Shown one piece after another: positions 60,170-64,000 of a DNA stretch of 64,000 nucleotides. This stretch comes from Liolophura sinensis (lineage: Eukaryota > Mollusca > Polyplacophora > Chitonida > Chitonidae). Where the stretch lies: NCBI RefSeq assembly GCF_032854445.1, contig NC_088299.1, forward strand, positions 5,371,001 through 5,435,000, given 5' to 3'. The first letter of the stretch is position 1, and each line of letters opens with the position of its first letter. The position numbers and the translations under genes are program-made. The notes under the pieces were generated by a model. That model did not search any database and was not told where the DNA came from. It saw only the letters and a program-made list of their open reading frames with translations.

Positions 60170-60290
60170 TCCAGGATCTTTCACATGCACGATGCTGTTC
60201 AGTTTTATGGTGGAGAAATTCGGTTTAAACACATCGACCCTTGGGTAACTTACTGACCAACATTCCCACGTGAGACACACAGTGGTGATG
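60168..60290 (-). mobile_element. SINE family 3 copy next to a (TA)n tract, unit copy 2
   Basis: The counterpart of 52922-53040, with two single-base insertions in AAACACATCG and TTGGGTAAC. Confidence 0.6.
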
Positions 60291-60599
60291 TTGAACGAAC
60301 ATCCCAAAACGGTCATACTAGATGTGTATAATGTCAACAACAACACTCCATGCCGATAATATACAATCTCCGTGCACCTCACTTAAAAATGAAGGCTATC
60401 AGCTCCCACACGATACTGAGGCATTGTGGGAAATAATTTAACATTACGACATTCTATAACCACGATAATTTATAACCACGATAATTCATCATGCCGATCA
60501 GTACTATGAGTTCTAACCCCAGTTCAATGTTTAGCCCAGAAAGCATATGACACACCTAGCACATAACACATGTGATATGTATGTTGGCATCTTGCCAAA

Positions 60600-60714
60600 A
60601 CCTGAACCTGTGATGGCTTATAGCCTTGTACTCCAAACTGAACCTGTGATGGCTTAATAGCCTTGTACTCTAAACTGAACATGTGATGGCTTATAGCCTT
60701 GTACTCCAAATTAA
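60600..60714. repeat. Tandem repeat, 36-bp unit x3, unit copy 2
   Basis: Same array as 53353-53463, with one extra A in the second unit (GGCTTAATAG). Confidence 0.9.
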
Positions 60715-61044
60715 GGGCGGAAACAATATGTCCACGCTACTATCAGAGTTAATTAAAACACAAATTCCATACGTTAGGAAAATTTCATTCACATATACAT
60801 TTCGAACCCAGCCTAACATTTGGTGCATGTACATACACGAATCTGTAAGTCATCGGGTATGTGGAAATGGCAAAATCTGTATCGGTAAAACAATTTTCAA
60901 CTAGTACATGTAATCCATCTGTTGAAAGTTTCGATTGGAACGAATAAAATCAACATCCGCCATGTTCTCAACCAAAAATCCCAATTCTTTTACTGTATAT
61001 TCATATCCCTCAAGTACATAAAAACGCTTATGTTGTATGATTTT

Positions 61045-61303
61045 TTGGTTTGACTTGTGTTTTACGCCGTACTCAAGAATATTTCATTTATACGACGGCG
61101 ACCAGCATTATGGATGGAGGAAACCAGGCAGAGCCTGGGAAAGATCCACGACCACCTGCATGTTGCTGGCAGAACTTTCCACGTACGGACGGAGAGGAAA
61201 ACCGCAAGAGCTGGACTTGAACTCACAGTGACCGTATTGGTGAGAGGTTTCTGGGTCATTACGCTGCTCTAGCGCGCTAACCAATTGAGCCGCGGAGGCA
61301 CCC
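61045..61303 (-). mobile_element. SINE family 1, full-length copy, in duplicated unit copy 2
   Basis: The counterpart of the copy at 53797-54055, with head, core and 3' domain unchanged as far as I can see. Confidence 0.88.
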
Positions 61304-61947
61304 CATGTTTTATGAACACAAACTTGTGTTCTTTCCAACAAAAGCCTTGTTTCATATTCTTGAACAACTCTAACTTGTGGTGAATTAACACGAGGTTTTG
61401 GTTGTGTTTTATTTTCTTGCATCACAAACACGTGTACTTCACATTTATATACCACATGTTTGTGTTGGGGTAACATATTTCTTTGTTGTTTGCGGTGTTT
61501 GATTTCAAATCAAATATTTTTTTGCCTCAACAGCCGCCACGTACATGTACCTTGCCGGCAGTTCGGACTGACAGCAAGTCGGGAGTTAGATTGGTTTGTT
61601 GGAATCAAAAGTTTGGGTTGATTACCTTTTTTGGAAGGATTGCCAATGTAGATTTGGACATTTGCACAAACCGCGTGACTTTGAGCATCAGTGCGCTTTT
61701 ACTAAATTCCAAGACCGTTTCTAGTTTTAAAGGTTAGAGACATTGTCCTCGAAAATAACTACGTTGCGGACCTGTACTGCATAGTTTGTTGAACCGTGTA
61801 ATTCGTTCTTCTGCAAAATTTGTTTTATTACGCTAACCTTTGTCTTCAGTCGTTGTTCGTGTGAATCAGTAACTGTAGATGTATACATGGGGGCTTAAGT
61901 CCTAGTCAGCAATTTGTTTGAGGAGTCCTTAGGTGTGTGTTCATATA

Positions 61948-62185
61948 CGGTGTCTTCTTGTGGCAGAGCGAGTCCATGCCAATCAAAGTGCTACCATGCC
62001 GAAGACACCAGATATGACGCCCCACCCAGTCACATTATACTTACACTACGCCAACCAGTAGTGTTTCCTTGCTAACCTCTCAACGCTGGGCGCCAAGTGA
62101 GCAGAAACAGGTACCATTTTTAAAGTGTTTGGTATGACCCGACCCGGGTTTGATATTGAGTCTCCCGACTTCCAGGAGGCCGATC
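61948..62185 (-). mobile_element. SINE family 2 copy, in duplicated unit copy 2
   Basis: The counterpart of 54700-54950, but about 14 bases (around the CCACCACTGAAG stretch) are missing near 61990. This is a real length difference between the copies. Confidence 0.7.
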
Positions 62186-62478
62186 CGGTCCAATTGTGAT
62201 CGGTGACCTTTTTGGCTACATGTTTACATGTGTACACATCAAAAAGCATCTTTATCTTAAGTATTTTTACACGTGCCTGAATGTGGTAAATATTAGACTG
62301 AGGTCAATAGCATGCATGTAAATATTGACAGGCTTCGTTTATATGTACGTAGATACAACATCACACATTGAAATGTGCTAACATGCCATGTATGTATATA
62401 TACGCGAAAACGCATCATTGTTTTAAGTATCTGATGGAAGTAACTATAGATACTGAACTGACTGTCATAAACGAAACG

Positions 62479-62517
62479 AAAAAAAAACAAAAAAAAAAAA
62501 CAAAAAAAAAAACAAGA
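62479..62517. repeat. A-rich simple repeat, unit copy 2
   Basis: Shorter version of 55243-55304. Confidence 0.9.
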
Positions 62518-62924
62518 AAATTCAAAGGATGTATATCCCATAGGCGAAATTTCCCCATGGAGAAAGCTGGTTTCCGAACTTGAACGGAGGGCTACAGAAT
62601 GAATGTGTGCTCAAACTGTTATCAAAACTGAACAATCTGGAAATCGGTAAATATTTCAAAAACCACGCAAAGACCCATCGATATGAAGGAAATAGGTGCA
62701 AAATCGATGTGGAACGTATACACGAATCCGGGATATTTTAGAATTAAGTCTGCAGTTTTACAAAATTTTTTTCAAAAAAAGGTGCACACAACATTTCATG
62801 CAAATCAGGTATAGCACCTGAAAAAAAAACGTAATTGCACAGCAACTAATGACCAATAAGAATCAGGGACGTCGCTAAATACGCGAAACTTATATACAAG
62901 CCAGGATTCCTTTAGAATTTGACC

Positions 62925-63222
62925 TTAAACCAGGATTCTACTGGCGGACTGAGCGTCCCAGAGAATTGGTTCCTTCTCATTGATTTCCTCAGATTGTTTA
63001 TTACATGTGGTGACAACACAGCAATTAACATCAATACACACGTTGCTGCACTGTTTAAGCATTTACATTAACAGTAAGAAAAAAAGCCTATAGCGAGGTA
63101 AACCTTGAACTAACATAGCAAATATGAGTCCCACGGTAAACCATAAGAGGCCATATTTCCCCGTTTACGTGTGACTATTTGTCAACTATCGCCTGATTTC
63201 AATGCTCTGTTGTCACTTTGTA
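62925..63222 (+). repeat. Dispersed repeat, in duplicated unit copy 2
   Basis: Counterpart of 55711-56012 with a few substitutions. Confidence 0.55.
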
Positions 63223-64000
63223 GACATGTTTACCATTATTATCTACGTAAAGGTTGATATACAATGCCTTGTGTTGCTATGGATACATCACACGAAACTT
63301 TGGAGGGTTATTCTGAAAGTAAAGGGTCATATTTCACATTTAAGTCGTGCATCATGCAGCTGACTGGACGGATTTGGGCGCAACAAAAGAATTTATTCAC
63401 TGAAACTGGCGCTCTTTTTTCACCCAGTACGTCAACGAAAATAAGACAGCGCCAGAAAAGCAATGATCTGATCTGAACCGGGAGCTGTGCGCATTGATCA
63501 CAAATGGCACTCTTCCCTAAATGCTGCATGGCAGGCGAATCCACAGTAACAGCCACAGTAACTGCAAATGACTTCAACGAGTGTAAGAGGTTCTCTTAAA
63601 ATAGCATCCAAAACCATGGGATTAAAAACATACAGGCACTCGCTCAAAGGGACGTGTAAAAATAAATTTTGCTGGCATTCTAAACCAAGGAAATGTCGAC
63701 ATTTATATCACACCGTTTCGCACTATTCTCTAAACAGTAGAAGGCCATTCCAAACAAAATAGGCTATGGATTTATCTCTTACTGGCTCATAGCTAAGTTG
63801 CTCTACGAGATATTCAAGCATTATATTATATTCGACAATGTTAAAAAATGTATTCCACTTCGAATCTCATCTGCACCGAGAAATCTATATAAAAAAGTGA
63901 GCAAGTAATCTATTTATCGCTTTTGTTGCGGGAGCATATGGCACAATGCTCGTCCTACATAGTGAGTCCGTATTCTTCGCTAAACGCATATATTCCTCTA

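Larger units (their letters stand above)
58181..64000 (+). repeat. Large direct duplication, copy 2 (runs off the window)
   Basis: Starts at TGTGGCTTTTATTG, matching 50945 (TGTGGCTCTTTTATTG), and continues to the window end, equivalent to about 56787. Differences are mostly single-base indels, especially 59030-60260, plus substitutions and a 14-bp deletion near 61990. One deletion in an A-run at 63756-63760 breaks the 97-codon frame seen in copy 1 at 56402-56695. Confidence 0.93.

Overview
This is a eukaryotic, AT-rich, mostly intergenic window. It carries one gene that can be identified with confidence: the p22phox subunit of NADPH oxidase (CYBA), on the + strand at 43165-50176, with six exons, canonical splice sites and a complete 180-residue reading frame. 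The sequence is packed with tRNA-headed SINEs of a type familiar from mollusc genomes. Their conserved 3' half reads roughly as a segment ending in ATATTCTTGAGTACGGCGTA. Together with an AT-rich background, intron-rich gene structure and many minisatellites, this points to a lophotrochozoan, most likely a mollusc and perhaps a bivalve. The phylum is an inference from repeat style, not proof.

Layout. 1-40 kb: no recognisable gene. The region holds SINE copies on both strands, a 33-bp minisatellite (16.5-18.0 kb), a 28-bp minisatellite with 19 units (27.4-27.9 kb), a pair of inverted dispersed repeats (21.4-22.6 kb), a 1.13-kb candidate non-autonomous DNA transposon with 8-bp flanking duplications (31.7-32.8 kb) and two small MITE-like inverted-repeat elements (37.1-37.6 kb). 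40.8-41.7 kb: the 3' end of a 5'-truncated non-LTR retrotransposon encoding an RNase H domain. 43.0-50.6 kb: CYBA, with SINEs in introns 1, 2, 3 and 5. 50.9-64.0 kb: a roughly 7.2-kb unit present twice in direct orientation (about 50945-58180 and 58181 to the window end), with a tandem-repeat block at 57.0-58.0 kb closing the first unit. No convincing gene lies inside the duplicated unit.

Three SINE families with different bodies share a related 3' domain. At least two have a visible tRNA-like Pol III head with box A and box B. I found no multi-gene system. The most interesting items are the candidate transposon built from GGACAAAA subterminal repeats, the shared SINE domain, the conserved p22phox gene, and the tandem duplication. 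Many of the duplication's copy differences are single-base indels, so it may partly be an assembly or haplotype artefact.

Boundaries of repeats are accurate to roughly 5-20 bases. CYBA exon ends were fixed by codon phase and splice dinucleotides.
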